DNA from: Saccharopolyspora flava
Lineage (GTDB): Bacteria > Actinomycetota > Actinomycetes > Mycobacteriales > Pseudonocardiaceae
Assembly (NCBI RefSeq): GCF_900116135.1
Contig: NZ_FOZX01000002.1
Location: forward strand, 1-64,000
DNA: 64,000 nt
Reading direction: 5' to 3'
Shown: positions 24,473 through 33,131 of the stretch, one piece after another
Layout: each line of letters starts with the position of its first letter
How positions within the stretch are numbered: the stretch's first letter is position 1
Made by a program: the position numbers and the translations under genes
Notes under the pieces: generated by a model
The model's database searches: none
What the model saw: the letters and a program-made list of their open reading frames with translations, nothing else
Told to the model about the DNA's origin: nothing

Positions 24473-25327
24473 ATGGGTAGTGACGGACGGGTTTGCGTCG
24501 TGACCGGGGCGAATTCCGGGACCGGATACGTGACGGCGTTGGAGTTGGCTCGGGGCGGGGCGAACGTCGTGATGATGTGCCGCAACGCCGAGAAGGGGGA
24601 GGCCGCGCGGGCTGCGATCGTCGCCGAGACCGGGAACGAGCGGGTCGAGCTGATCGTGGTGGACCTGGCCGAGATGGCCGACGTGCGGCGGGCCGTGCGG
24701 GAGTTCACCGAGCGGCACTCGACGCTGGACGTGCTGGTCAACAACGCCGGAGGCGTGACGCAGACCCGGCGCGAGTCCTCCGAGGGGCTGGAGGCCATGT
24801 TCGCGGGCAACTACCTCGGGCACTTCCTGCTGACCACCTCGCTGCTCGACCAGCTCAAGGCGGCCGGGAACGCGCGGATCATCAACGTCAGCTCGATGGC
24901 GCACAAGGGCGCGCGGATCGACTTCGACGACCTCCAGAACCGCAGCGGCAAGAACGCGATGCGCGGGTACGGGCAGTCGAAGCTCGCGCAGATCCTGTTC
25001 ACCTACGAGCTCGCCGAGCGGCTGCGCGGGACCGGCGTCACCGTCAACGCGATGCACCCCGGGGCCGTGGCGTCCGGGTTCAAGAACGGGACCGAGGGCG
25101 TCATCAAGGCCGTGGTCGGGGCGTTCTACGCGGCTTTCGGCATCTCGCCGGAGAAGGGCGCCGACACGATCCTGCACCTGGCGAACTCGCCGGAGGTCGC
25201 CGACGTCAGCGGTAAGTACTTCATCAAGCGCCGGCCGGTGGCCACCAGCAAGGTCTCCTACGACGTCGAGGTGCGCCGCCGGTTGTGGGCGGTGTCCGAG
25301 AAGCTGATCGCCGACGTCGCGGGCTGA
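24473..25327 (+). CDS. short-chain dehydrogenase/reductase
   Basis: NAD(P)-dependent oxidoreductase (284 aa) of the retinol-dehydrogenase-like SDR group. The cofactor motif TGANSGTG is near residue 12, NNAGG near 90, the catalytic Ser is in INVSSMAHKG, and the YGQSK motif supplies Tyr and Lys. Arg in MCRNAEKG suggests NADPH. The substrate cannot be inferred. The ATG start has only a weak GAGG upstream. The response regulator gene begins 48 bp downstream on the same strand, but a functional link is unproven. Confidence 0.88.
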   Translation: MGSDGRVCVVTGANSGTGYVTALELARGGANVVMMCRNAEKGEAARAAIVAETGNERVELIVVDLAEMADVRRAVREFTERHSTLDVLVNNAGGVTQTRRESSEGLEAMFAGNYLGHFLLTTSLLDQLKAAGNARIINVSSMAHKGARIDFDDLQNRSGKNAMRGYGQSKLAQILFTYELAERLRGTGVTVNAMHPGAVASGFKNGTEGVIKAVVGAFYAAFGISPEKGADTILHLANSPEVADVSGKYFIKRRPVATSKVSYDVEVRRRLWAVSEKLIADVAG

Positions 25328-25375
25328 GATACCGTTGAGGCGGTGGCTCTTCTCAAGCGGCGGGCGTGGTGATCG

Positions 25376-26023
25376 GTGAGCGTCAAGGTTGTTCTGCTCG
25401 ATGACGAGGACCTGGTGCGGTCCGGGATCCGGATGATCCTCGAATCCGATCCCGAGATCCAGGTCGTCGCCGAGGCCGCCCACGGCGGCGGGATCGTCGA
25501 CCTGGTGGCCAAGCACGCGCCCGACGTGGTGCTCACCGACATCCAGATGCCCGAGGTCGGCGGCCTGGAGGTGACCCGGCGCCTCGCCGCGCTGCCCGAC
25601 CCGCCCGCGGTGGGCGTGCTCACCACCTTCGACATCGACGAGTACGTGCACGCGGCGCTGCAGAACGGGGCGGCTGGATTCCTGCTCAAGGACACCCGGC
25701 CGCACGATCTCGTCGCCGCCGTGCACACCCTCGCCGGGGGCGAGGCGATGCTCTCGCCCCGCATCACCCGGAAACTGCTGGCGGCCTTCTCCACCGGTGG
25801 TGGCGCAGCGCAGTCGGCGAAGGCCAAGATGGAGCAGCTGACCGCGCGGGAGCGCGAGGTGGCGGTGGCGGTCGCCCAGGGTTCGAGCAACGCCGAGATC
25901 GCCGCCGACCTCTACATGAGCCAGTCCACCGTGAAAGTCCACATCGGACGCATCATGCAGAAGCTGGACGCGGTCAACCGGACCCAGGTGGCGATCATCG
26001 CCCACGACGCCGGTCTGGCCTAG
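25376..26023 (+). CDS. NarL/LuxR-type response regulator
   Basis: DNA-binding response regulator (215 aa). The receiver domain carries the acidic pocket LLDDED and the phosphoacceptor Asp55 in DVVLTDIQMP, plus Lys in FLLKDT. The C-terminal LuxR helix-turn-helix is TAREREVAVAVAQGSSNAEIAADLYMSQSTVKVHIGRI. GTG start. The two histidine kinases at 26430 and 29271 are of the type that partners such regulators; this is the only response regulator nearby, so it probably serves one or both. Confidence 0.92.
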   Translation: MSVKVVLLDDEDLVRSGIRMILESDPEIQVVAEAAHGGGIVDLVAKHAPDVVLTDIQMPEVGGLEVTRRLAALPDPPAVGVLTTFDIDEYVHAALQNGAAGFLLKDTRPHDLVAAVHTLAGGEAMLSPRITRKLLAAFSTGGGAAQSAKAKMEQLTAREREVAVAVAQGSSNAEIAADLYMSQSTVKVHIGRIMQKLDAVNRTQVAIIAHDAGLA

Positions 26024-26268
26024 CAGGCGGCTCGGCGGTAGGCGTCTCCGCGGCCGATGAAGAACCACGCGAGCACGCCGAGGAACGGGGCGCAGAAGGC
26101 GATCACCAGCCACACCAGCGTCATGCCGAACGACAGCGGCGAGCCGATGATGCTCACCACGGCGCAGACGAACAGCGCCAGCCACCCGAACAGCAGCAGC
26201 GCGACCAGGCCCAGGCCGCCGAACGAGAGCAGCAGCTCCGGGTCGCTGAAGAGCCGGCCGAAATCCAT
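26020..26268 (-). CDS. PLDc_N-type small membrane protein
   Basis: An 82-aa integral membrane protein with two or three hydrophobic segments (about 14-36 and 43-70) and the pattern LVWLVIAFCAPFLGVLAWFFIGR seen in the phospholipase D nuclease N-terminal (PLDc_N) family. This module often occurs alone as a small membrane protein. Function unknown. It is convergent with the response regulator and overlaps its stop by 4 bp. The region upstream of its start (26269-26429) also holds the promoter of the divergent kinase. Confidence 0.8.
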   Translation of the reverse strand: MDFGRLFSDPELLLSFGGLGLVALLLFGWLALFVCAVVSIIGSPLSFGMTLVWLVIAFCAPFLGVLAWFFIGRGDAYRRAAC

Positions 26269-26429
26269 TGCGTTTCCCTTCCACGAGTTCGTCGTTCGAT
26301 CACCAACGCTAGGGATTCGCGGCCACCGCGGCGTCCCTCTACCCGCTCGTCCGAACTTGGCCGAAAGTCGTACGCGCCTCGGCCGGTCGGAGAAGGCCGG
26401 AGCGGATCCGCGCAGCTAGAGTCGGCCCG

Positions 26430-27554
26430 GTGCGTCACCTCGACCGTGAGCGCCTGCTGTCCTGGTGGGACGGCAAGGTGTACCAGCTGCCCATCGACAT
26501 CGGGCTCGCGCTGTTCTTCTCCGGGCTGTTCCAGGAGTTCACCTCGCCGTGGATGTTCCTGCTGCACCTCGCGGGCATGCTCGCGCTGGTGGCGCGCAGG
26601 GGGTTCCCGCTGGTGCTCGCGGCCGTGTCGATCGCGCTGCTCGTCTTCGCCCAGTACCCGCCCGTGGCGTGGGTGGCGCTCTACACGTGCGCGCGGCGCT
26701 ACGGCGCGTCCCGCACCACGTGGATCACCGGTGTCGTGATCATCGCGGCGGGGGTGGGCGCGCAGTTCGCCCGCTTCCCCGCGTGGGACGGGTTCGCGAC
26801 GCTGCTGAGCATCGGCGTGAACTCGGCGCTCTACACGGTCCCGGGGATGCTCGGGTTGTGGCTGCAGCAGCGGCAGGTGCAGGTGGCCGCCACCCGCGAG
26901 CGCATCCAGCGGGCCGAGCGGGAGCGCGCGCTGCGGGCCGAGCGGGCCGTCGGCGACGAGCGGCGCCGCATCGCCCGCGAGCTGCACGACGTCATCGCCC
27001 ACCGGGCCAGCGTGCTGTCGCTGCAGGCCGGTGCGCTGACGCTGCACGCGAAGGACGCGCGCACCGCCGAGACCGCCGAGATCATCCGGGACAACAGCTC
27101 CAAGGCCCTCACCGAACTGCGCGGGATGCTGCGCGTCCTGCGCGAGGGCCCGTCGGAGATCGCCGAGGCGCCGACCGCCGCCGACATCGCCGAGCTGGTG
27201 CGCGAGAGCGGACCGGGAGTGCGGTTGAGCATCCCCGACGAGCTGCCCGCGATCTCCGGGACCACCGGCAGGGCCGCCTACCGGGTGGTGCAGGAGGCGC
27301 TGACCAACGCCGCGCGGCACGCGCCGGACGCCGAGGTGTCCGTCGTCGTCGAGGCCGGTGACGAGCTGTCGGTGACCGTCACCAACGGGCCGAGCCCGCG
27401 GCCGCCCGCCCCCGGCGCGGGGTACGGGCTGCTGGGGATGCGGGAGCGGGTCGCGCTGGCCGGCGGGACGCTGGAGACCGGTCCCACCGGCGATGGCGGG
27501 TTCCGGGTGGCGGCGGTGCTGCCGAGGATGTCCGAAAGTCGTAGCGACTCGTAG
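26430..27554 (+). CDS. two-component histidine kinase (HisKA_3)
   Basis: Membrane sensor kinase (374 aa). Four or five N-terminal hydrophobic segments span about residues 20-145, with no large extracellular domain. The dimerisation helix contains RRIARELHDVIAHR with phosphoacceptor His186. The ATPase domain shows VVQEALTNAARHAP (N box) and GYGLLGMRERVALAGG (G box). GTG start. It precedes the ABC exporter genes by 75 bp. The same-strand response regulator at 25376 is the likely partner. Confidence 0.92.
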   Translation: MRHLDRERLLSWWDGKVYQLPIDIGLALFFSGLFQEFTSPWMFLLHLAGMLALVARRGFPLVLAAVSIALLVFAQYPPVAWVALYTCARRYGASRTTWITGVVIIAAGVGAQFARFPAWDGFATLLSIGVNSALYTVPGMLGLWLQQRQVQVAATRERIQRAERERALRAERAVGDERRRIARELHDVIAHRASVLSLQAGALTLHAKDARTAETAEIIRDNSSKALTELRGMLRVLREGPSEIAEAPTAADIAELVRESGPGVRLSIPDELPAISGTTGRAAYRVVQEALTNAARHAPDAEVSVVVEAGDELSVTVTNGPSPRPPAPGAGYGLLGMRERVALAGGTLETGPTGDGGFRVAAVLPRMSESRSDS

Positions 27555-27628
27555 CTGGAAGTCAGACGCCCCGCACCTCGTGGTGTTGCGATGCTCGACG
27601 GCATCCGATCCGACATCGAGGAGCAGGG

Positions 27629-28534
27629 TTGATCACCATCGGGGAACTGACCAAGCGCTACGGCGATCGGCTCGCCGTGGACCGGCTCAGCTGCACCATC
27701 CGGCCGGGCGTGGTGACCGGTTTCCTCGGCCCGAACGGGGCCGGGAAGTCCACCACCATGCGGCTCATGCTCGGCCTCGACCGCGGCGAGGGCGAGGTTC
27801 GCTTCGGCGATCGCACCTACCGGGAGCTGCGGAATCCCGCACGCAGCGTGGGGGCGCTGCTCGACGCGCGGGCCGTGCACCCGGGCCGCACCGCGCTCCA
27901 GCACCTGCGCATGATCGCCGCAGGCGCGGGGATTCCCGAGCAGCGGGTGCGGGAGGTGCTGGCCGCCGTCGGGCTCGACGACGTGCGGTCCCGCCGCGCG
28001 GGCGGGTTCAGCCTCGGCATGCAGCAGCGGCTGGGCATCGCCGCCGCGCTCGTCGGCGACCCGGAGCACGTGATCCTCGACGAGCCCACCAACGGGCTCG
28101 ATCCCGAGGGGGTGCGCTGGATCCGGGCGCTGCTGCGCAACCTCGCCGACGAGGGCAGGACCGTGTTCGTCTCCTCGCACCTGCTGTCGGAGGTCGCGCA
28201 GCTCGCCGACGACCTCGTGGTCATCGGCGAAGGCCGGTTGATCGCCGCCGAACCGGTGCGCGACTTCATCGCCGCGCACACCCGCACCCACGTCATCGTC
28301 CGCACGCCCGACGCCGAGCGGTTCCAGGAGTGGTTGCGCGCCAACGGGTTCCCGGTCGCGCGGGAGGACGACGGCGCGCTGCGCATCGACAGCGGCGACG
28401 TCGACGCGGTCAGCGACGCCGCCCGCCGGGCCGGGGTCGCGATCCGCGAGCTGCACACCCGCCGCAGCAGCCTCGAGGACGCCTTCTTCAACGCCACCGC
28501 CGACGCCACCAGCTACCGAGGAGAAGCAGCATGA
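27629..28534 (+). CDS. ABC transporter ATP-binding protein
   Basis: ATPase of an export-type ABC system (301 aa). Walker A GPNGAGKST, signature FSLGMQQRLGIA, Walker B VILDEPTNGLDP and the switch His in VFVSSHLLSEV are all intact. The C-terminal extension after residue 215 is typical of bacitracin/drug-export ATPases. The TTG start is chosen from the homology start and the preceding GAGGAGCAGGG. The stop overlaps the permease ATG by 4 bp. Probably exports a peptide or drug in response to the flanking kinases. Confidence 0.93.
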   Translation: MITIGELTKRYGDRLAVDRLSCTIRPGVVTGFLGPNGAGKSTTMRLMLGLDRGEGEVRFGDRTYRELRNPARSVGALLDARAVHPGRTALQHLRMIAAGAGIPEQRVREVLAAVGLDDVRSRRAGGFSLGMQQRLGIAAALVGDPEHVILDEPTNGLDPEGVRWIRALLRNLADEGRTVFVSSHLLSEVAQLADDLVVIGEGRLIAAEPVRDFIAAHTRTHVIVRTPDAERFQEWLRANGFPVAREDDGALRIDSGDVDAVSDAARRAGVAIRELHTRRSSLEDAFFNATADATSYRGEAA

Positions 28535-29274
28535 CAACGCTGGAAGAGCAGCCGTCCACCGACCGCTCCCCCGGCTTCGCGCGCTCGCTGCGCTACGAGT
28601 GGGCCGCGTTCCGGAGCCTGCGGTCCAACTGGGCGCTGATGGGGTCCGCGGTGGTCGTGCACCTGCTGCTGACGATCGTCGCGCACGACTCCCACGACAC
28701 CGGCGACATCACCTTCAACAAGGTGATGTCGGTGGCCTGGCTGTTCACGGTGCTGGTCGGGGCGTTGGGGGTCAACGCCTTCGGCACCGAGTACCGGTAT
28801 CGCACGATCGTGACGACGATGCTCACCGCGCGGTCCCGGACGCACGTGCTGCTGGCGAAGGCCGTCGTGGTCACCGCGGCGGCGATCGTGGCCGAGTGCG
28901 CGGCGCTCGCCTCGTCCTGGCTGGTGCTCGCGGGCATGTTCGGCGCGGCGCCGACGGTGTCGACGTCGCTGGTGCAGGGCGCGGGCGCGGTCGTCTACGC
29001 GGTGCTGGTGACGCTGATCGGGCTCGGGCTGGCGGTGCTGCTGCACGGGTCGATCACGCCGATCGCGCTCCTGGTGGTGTGGCCGCAGATCGAGATGTTC
29101 CTGATCAACCGGCTGGACCTGCCGGAGTGGCTGCTGTTCGTGCTGCACCCGTTCTACTCGGCGCGGCAGCTGATCAGCGACTCGCCGGCCTGGCCGGGGA
29201 CGCTGCCGATGCTGGGGTTGGCGGCGGTGCTGCTGGGGGCGTCCGCCGTCGTGCTCAACCGCCGAGACGTGTGA
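28531..29274 (+). CDS. ABC transporter permease
   Basis: Membrane partner of the preceding ATPase (247 aa), of the ABC-2 type. About six hydrophobic segments follow a 30-residue cytoplasmic head (YEWAAFRSLRSNWALM). FGTEYRYRTIVTTMLTARSR is the cytoplasmic coupling loop typical of these permeases. The start overlaps the ATPase stop (ATGA), so it is translationally coupled, and its stop overlaps the next kinase start (GTGA). Confidence 0.9.
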   Translation: MTTLEEQPSTDRSPGFARSLRYEWAAFRSLRSNWALMGSAVVVHLLLTIVAHDSHDTGDITFNKVMSVAWLFTVLVGALGVNAFGTEYRYRTIVTTMLTARSRTHVLLAKAVVVTAAAIVAECAALASSWLVLAGMFGAAPTVSTSLVQGAGAVVYAVLVTLIGLGLAVLLHGSITPIALLVVWPQIEMFLINRLDLPEWLLFVLHPFYSARQLISDSPAWPGTLPMLGLAAVLLGASAVVLNRRDV

Positions 29275-30437
29275 GTACGGTGTCCGACGTGCTGGCCGAA
29301 CGGACGCGCTCGTGGTTGTCGTGGTGGGACGGTTCCCCGCGGTCGCTGCTGTTCGACCTCGCGGTGGCGGCCGCGCCGATCGCCGGGGAGTTCTACGCGC
29401 ACGGCGGGCGTCTCGGCGACACCTCGCCGCTGACCATCGCCGCGCTGATCACCGGGTTCCTCGCGCTGGTGGTGCGCAGGCGCTTCCCGTTCGCGGTCGC
29501 GATGGTGGTCGCCGCGAGCAGTCTGGCGATGGATCCCGTCATCGGGCTCTCGGAGGTCGCGCTCTACACCGCGGCGAGCCGGATCGGGCCGCGGCCGCTG
29601 ACCTGGATCGCCCTCGCCGCGCACCTGGTGGCGGAGGTTCCGCTCGTGTGGGGCTGGGACCGCCTCTACCTCGGGGCGGCCACGACCGTCGTCGGGAGCT
29701 CGGTCGTCGTGCCGCTGTTGCTCGGGCTGTGGGTGTTCGGGCGCAGGCGCGACCTGGCCGAATACCGGGAGCAGGCCGCGCAGATCGAGCGCGAGCGGGA
29801 ACTGCTGGCCGAGCGCGCCGTGGAGGCGCAGCGGCGCGAGATCGCCCGCGAGATGCACGACGTCGTCGCGCACCGCATCGGCGTGGTCTCCCGGCACGCC
29901 GACGTCCTGGCCCGCGAGGCGCCCGACGAGCGCAGCGCCGAGCTCGCCGAGATCCTCCGCTCGACCAGCGCGACGGCGATGTCGGAGCTCAACGACATGC
30001 TGCGCGCGCTGCGCGACGAGGCCGAACCCGAGCCCGCCTCGACGAGCACCACCGGCATCGTCGATCTCGTCGACGGCGCCGTCCGGTCGGGCTCGAACGT
30101 GCGGCTGGACATGCCCGAGCCCGCGCCCGAGGTCCCGCCGGAGGTGGGGCGCGCGGCGTACCGGGTGGTGCAGGAGGCGCTGACCAACGCCGCCAAGCAC
30201 GCCCCGCACGCGGCCGTGCGGGTGGAGGTGCGCTGCGACGACGAGGAGCTCGCGGTGACGGTGACCAACCGCCGCAGCACCCGCGGCCACGACGTCGCCC
30301 TGCCCACTTCCGGTTTCGGCCTCGTCGGGATGCGCGAGCGGGTCGCCCTCACCGGCGGCACCCTCCACACCGGACGCACCGACGACGGCGGCTACCGCGT
30401 CCAAGCCGCCTTCCCCCTCACCCGCGACGACACCTGA
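29271..30437 (+). CDS. second two-component histidine kinase (HisKA_3)
   Basis: A 388-aa sensor kinase. Hydrophobic segments lie at about 28-45, 55-70, 73-90 and 112-158. The phosphoacceptor His196 lies in REIAREMHDVVAHR, the N box is VVQEALTNAAKHAP and the G box is GFGLVGMRERVALTGG. It is clearly paralogous to the kinase at 26430 (both begin with LLSWWDG- or SWLSWWDG-like sequence). The GTG at 29271 overlaps the permease stop; a GTG at 29280 is also possible. No second response regulator follows. Confidence 0.9.
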   Translation: MSTVSDVLAERTRSWLSWWDGSPRSLLFDLAVAAAPIAGEFYAHGGRLGDTSPLTIAALITGFLALVVRRRFPFAVAMVVAASSLAMDPVIGLSEVALYTAASRIGPRPLTWIALAAHLVAEVPLVWGWDRLYLGAATTVVGSSVVVPLLLGLWVFGRRRDLAEYREQAAQIERERELLAERAVEAQRREIAREMHDVVAHRIGVVSRHADVLAREAPDERSAELAEILRSTSATAMSELNDMLRALRDEAEPEPASTSTTGIVDLVDGAVRSGSNVRLDMPEPAPEVPPEVGRAAYRVVQEALTNAAKHAPHAAVRVEVRCDDEELAVTVTNRRSTRGHDVALPTSGFGLVGMRERVALTGGTLHTGRTDDGGYRVQAAFPLTRDDT

Positions 30438-30487
30438 GGTTCCTGGTCTCGCAGAGCTCCGGGCTCACGGGGGGGCGACCCAAGACC

Positions 30488-30561
30488 GGGGACAGTTTTT
30501 GCCCTAATCACCCATGATCAATGTCCGTTTTGCCCGGACAGTTTTCACTAAAACTGTCCCC
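30488..30561. repeat. dispersed inverted-repeat element, copy 4 of 7
   Basis: The left arm is diverged (GACAGTTTTTGCCCTAA at 30491-30507). The centre is nearly identical to copies 3 and 5 (CACCCATGATCAATGTCCG). The right side contains a perfect self-hairpin, GGACAGTTTT-CACT-AAAACTGTCC. It lies 50 bp after the second kinase gene, in a 418-bp gene-free gap. Confidence 0.85.
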
Positions 30562-30625
30562 TGGTGACGACCAAGACCAACCGCGCCCAGCCATCCCTCC
30601 CCAGGACCGCAAGGTCCGGGATGGC

Positions 30626-30663
30626 GCGGAGCGCCGGGCTTCTGGGGGTGCCCGGCGCTCCGC
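30626..30663. terminator. strong hairpin downstream of the second kinase gene
   Basis: A perfect 14-base stem (30626-30639 with 30650-30663) and a ten-base loop. GC-rich and without a T-run; the likely end of the + strand kinase/ABC transcript. Confidence 0.55.
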
Positions 30664-30800
30664 GGGGAATTCACGTCCGCAGGAGTTGCGCGTCCCTCAA
30701 CGGGGGCGCGCTGCACACGTCTCTCCCCCGCTCACCCGCGACGGCGCCGCGGCTCGAAAGATGTGTCGGCGCCCGCGACGACACCGGGGCCCGACATGCG

Positions 30801-30835
30801 CCGGCGCCGGGCACCTCGTGGGTGCCCGGCGCCGG
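30801..30835. terminator. strong hairpin downstream of the surface protein gene
   Basis: A perfect 15-base stem (CCGGCGCCGGGCACC at 30801-30815 with its complement at 30821-30835) and a five-base loop, 21 bases beyond the stop of the - strand surface protein gene. No T-run. Confidence 0.6.
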
Positions 30836-30855
30836 GTGTTGGATCGCTCCGGTCG

Positions 30856-32865
30856 TCAGGACCGGGTTTCGCGGGTGCGGTACACCAGCGCGCCACCGCT
30901 GATCAGCAGCAGGAGGCCGAACAGCCCCAGCAGTCCGGCGTCGACCGGGGATCCGGTCTGCGCCAGCGGAGCGGCCGCGGCCTGAGCGCCGGAGCCCGTC
31001 GCACCACCGGTGCCACCGGTACCGCCGGTACCGCCGGACGCGCAGGCGATCGTGATCGTCACGGGGGCGCTCACCTCCGAGACGGCGCGGGTTCCGTCGT
31101 CCTGCGTCGCCGTGATGGTGTGCTCGCCGCACGCCAGCGGCTCGCTCGGGGTGACCGTCCAGGTGCCGTCGGGGTTGACCACGGCGGTGCCGATCGGCCG
31201 GCCGTTGTCGTAGACGGTCACCGTCGAGCCCGGATCACCGGTGCCCGAGATGGGCGGAGTGGTGTTGTCGACCGTGGACCCGGGCGCGGGCGAGGTGATC
31301 ACCGGTGCGTCCGGCCCCCCGGGGTCGACCACCGTGACGGCGACCGGGTCCGACGGAGCCGACGTCGCCCCTTCCGGGCTCTCCTGCGTCGCCGTGAACT
31401 CGTGACCACCCGGGGCCAGCGGCGAGGTCGGCGTGAACGACCACTGACCGTCCTCACCCACGACCGCCGTACCGATCGGCCGACCGTCGTCGTAGACCGT
31501 CACCGTCGAACCCGGATCACCGGTGCCCGTGATCGTCGGCGTCGTGTCCTCCACCGTCGACCCCGGCGCCGGCGAGGTGATCACCGGCGGTTCCGGAGCG
31601 GGCGGCCCGGGAACCGTGACCGTCACGGAGTTCGACGGGTCCGACGTGGCGCCGTCCGGGCCCTCCTGCGTGGCCGTGAGCTCGTGATCACCCGGGCTCA
31701 GCGGGTCCGGCGGCGTGAACGTCCACTCCCCGTCCGGGTTGACCGTCGTGGTGCCGATCGGCTGCCCGTTGTCGTACACCGTCACCTCCGCACCGGGCTC
31801 TCCCGTGCCGGTGATCGTCGGCGGGTTGTCGGTGACCGTGGAGCCAGCGGCGAGGTGATCGTCGGCGCGTCGAGGCGGTCGCACTCCACGCCGCCGTCGG
31901 GGGCCGTCGCGGTCGCGCTCAGCGGCAGCAGCCCGAGGTCCAGGTCCGCGATCTCCCCCAGCAGCGGGGCCGTGATGGTGCCGCTGACGTTGAGGAAGTC
32001 CATCGAACCCGACGCGGTCGCCCCGACCGAGTTGTCCTGCAGCTGACCGACGCTCAGCGTCAGGTTCGCCTGCGCGGCACCGAGGTCGAGGTTGATCGGG
32101 ATGGACATGCCCGCGCTCAGCACGACGGGCTGCTGCCCGGCGATCGTCACCTCCACCGAGTAGTCGTTGGCGGTGACCGTGCCGGTCGTGCCGTCGGACG
32201 TCGCGGTGAGCTCGGGCGAGTTGAGCACCTGGATCTCGACCGCATTGTTGAGCAACGACAGGCCCGCGAGGTTCCCGGAGGCGGTCGAGACGACCGAACC
32301 CGAGTCGAGCGTCGTGTTGCCCGACGTCGAGACCGCGCCCAGCTCCAGGATGTTCAGCCCGAAGCCCGAGACGTTGAGCCCGAGGTTGGCGTTGGCCAGC
32401 TCGGTGGTCGATTGGGCGATGGGCGTGCCGTCCGGGACGCAGGAGATGTCGCCCGGCCAGTTGGTGCTACCCGAGCCCTGCAGCGCGCCCACGGTGAGCA
32501 CGCCCGGGACGCTGATGTCGCCGAGCCCCATCGTGTAGGAATCGGTCGGCGTTCCCGGTCCGGAATTGGCTTCACCGCTGATCGGATCGATTCCCAGACC
32601 CAGCGCGTTCGCCCCGACGTTGGAGGATTCCGCGTGCGCCCGGGGATCACCGGTGCTGTCGACTTCCGTGGCCGAATGCGCGATGGCGGCGTCGATGTCC
32701 GCGATTCCCAGAGCGGAGAGTCCGAGCGACAGGACATCACCGGAAGTGGACCCGGAGTACTGCGCGGGAAGCGGATCCGCGATTGCGGGCGCGTGTGCCA
32801 AGGCCCCCAATGGACAGCGCGAGGAGCGCTGCCATGAAGGCCGATAGTGACCGGCGCTTGAACAT
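30856..32865 (-). pseudogene. sortase-anchored multi-Ig surface protein, broken by two frameshifts
   Basis: Read across three frames this is one cell-wall protein. A signal peptide starts at ATG 32865 (MFKRRSLSAFMAALLALSIG, preceded by AAAGG). A Ser/Thr/Gly-rich beta domain follows (about 32800-31860, GSTSGDVLSLGLSALG). Then come three bacterial Ig-like repeats of about 95 residues, each with ITSPAPGSTV-, TGTGDPGSTVTVYD- and FTATQE-like pieces. It ends in LAQTG, a hydrophobic segment and RTRETRS, the sorting signal used by class E sortases. The first break is at a run of five G in the coding sense (32804-32808), where one G too many separates the signal peptide from the rest. The second is near 31846, where repeat 1 lacks bases found in its sister repeats. 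Both could be assembly errors, real decay or phase switching. No sortase gene is in the window. Confidence 0.75.
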
Positions 32866-33089
32866 GAAGAACGCCTTTCCGAACCGAGGGGGAAATATCA
32901 ACGATCATGTGAAGATCATTGCGAAGCCTAAAGTTTCCCTTTGAGTCCGGCCGGGCGAAAACCACCATTAGGTGACCAAAGGATCCCTTTTGACCAAGTC
33001 GTCGAAATGATCAAAAAGGCGCCGATGGAATCATTCTCATATTCACATCAGGGCAGACGAGAAACAATTCTCATGTTCCTCAACGACGA
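32866..33089. other. AT-rich intergenic stretch
   Basis: Conspicuously less GC-rich than the rest of the window (for example 32880-33080). It contains the promoter side of the surface protein gene on the - strand. No gene is supported. AT-rich DNA of this kind is a typical Lsr2 target, which is inference. Confidence 0.5.
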
Positions 33090-33119
33090 GGCCGGACCCG
33101 GAAATCCCCGGGTCCGGCC
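33090..33119 (-). terminator. hairpin terminator of the first GH13 gene
   Basis: A 12-base perfect stem (GGCCGGACCCGG with CCGGGTCCGGCC) and a six-base loop lie 12 bases beyond the stop of the 33132 gene. Confidence 0.6.
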
Positions 33120-33131
33120 GTCAACGCGTCG

